From contig ONDV01000005.1 of NCBI GenBank assembly GCA_900316665.1, positions 1 to 53,831 on the forward strand: 53,831 bases of DNA, given 5' to 3'. The position numbers were made by a program, and so were the translations under genes. The notes below the pieces were generated by a model. It made no database searches. It saw nothing but the letters and a program-made list of their open reading frames with translations, and was not told the origin of the DNA. The DNA comes from an uncultured Lachnospiraceae bacterium. Its GTDB lineage: Bacteria > Bacillota > Clostridia > Lachnospirales > Lachnospiraceae. The stretch's first letter is position 1. Each line of letters begins with the position of its first letter. This document shows, piece by piece, positions 53,821 through 53,831 of this stretch.

Positions 53821-53831
53821 GTTTGCTCGCA

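Noticed and set aside
1..53831. Circular contig or plasmid, because the ends match
   Set aside because: The ends match as inverted, not direct, repeats, so they cannot be joined into a circle, and the gene content is chromosomal.

Overview
The window looks like a chromosomal contig from a low-GC Clostridia bacterium, most likely of the family Lachnospiraceae. The signs are moderate A+T richness, strong Shine-Dalgarno sites, frequent TTG and GTG starts, the Firmicutes-type sepF-yggS, mutS-mutL-miaA, phoH-ybeY and radC-mreBCD neighbourhoods, Rex, DUF3048, a SpoVB-type flippase and MarR-like control next to fatty-acid genes. I see no rRNA, tRNA, CRISPR array, prophage or complete insertion sequence.

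Layout: the first 216 bases carry a repeat, a promoter and a perfect palindrome ahead of the only plus-strand gene, a tyrosine recombinase. Every other gene is on the minus strand. Read in the direction of transcription (high to low coordinates) they are: fabG-fabF-fabZ, a terminator and a MarR-like regulator (53.8-50.5 kb); leuS, icd, an ABC-F ATPase, rex, an unknown protein and nnr (50.4-41.9 kb); alr, a CBS/CorC protein, yebC, glgA, ftsK, fhs and folD (41.8-32.1 kb); a zinc-ribbon/TPR protein, pyrimidine-nucleoside phosphorylase, phoH, ybeY, a DUF3048 lipoprotein, a flippase and two flavoproteins (32.1-24.2 kb); mutS-mutL-miaA and a methionine gamma-lyase-like gene (22.6-15.8 kb); the elongasome operon radC-mreB-mreC-mreD-PBP2-minC-rodA followed by mgsA, dacF, a HlyD-like adaptor, yggS and sepF (15.8-3.9 kb), closed by a clear terminator; then aroB-lspA-rluD, which meets the recombinase tail to tail.

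How the genes fit together: the central theme is envelope growth and division (MreBCD, RodA, PBP2, MinC, SepF, DacF, FtsK, Alr, the flippase, LspA), joined to DNA maintenance (MutSL, the recombinase, FtsK), translation and tRNA modification (LeuS, MiaA, RluD, YbeY), one-carbon metabolism (Fhs, FolD) and lipid synthesis (Fab enzymes). Most neighbours overlap or lie within a few bases, so long polycistronic transcripts with a few internal promoters are likely.

Most of the window is ordinary core genome. The points that stand out are: (1) the two contig ends carry the same repeat in inverted orientation, 71 bp exact plus a diverged, codon-like tail, each copy upstream of a gene pointing inward; (2) a perfect 15-bp inverted repeat begins right after the -10 box of the recombinase promoter; (3) the methylglyoxal synthase homologue has Ser and Asn where the catalytic Asp71 and His98 of E. 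coli MgsA should be; (4) minC is present without minD or minE, and its MinD-contact region is shortened. No complete new multi-gene system is evident.
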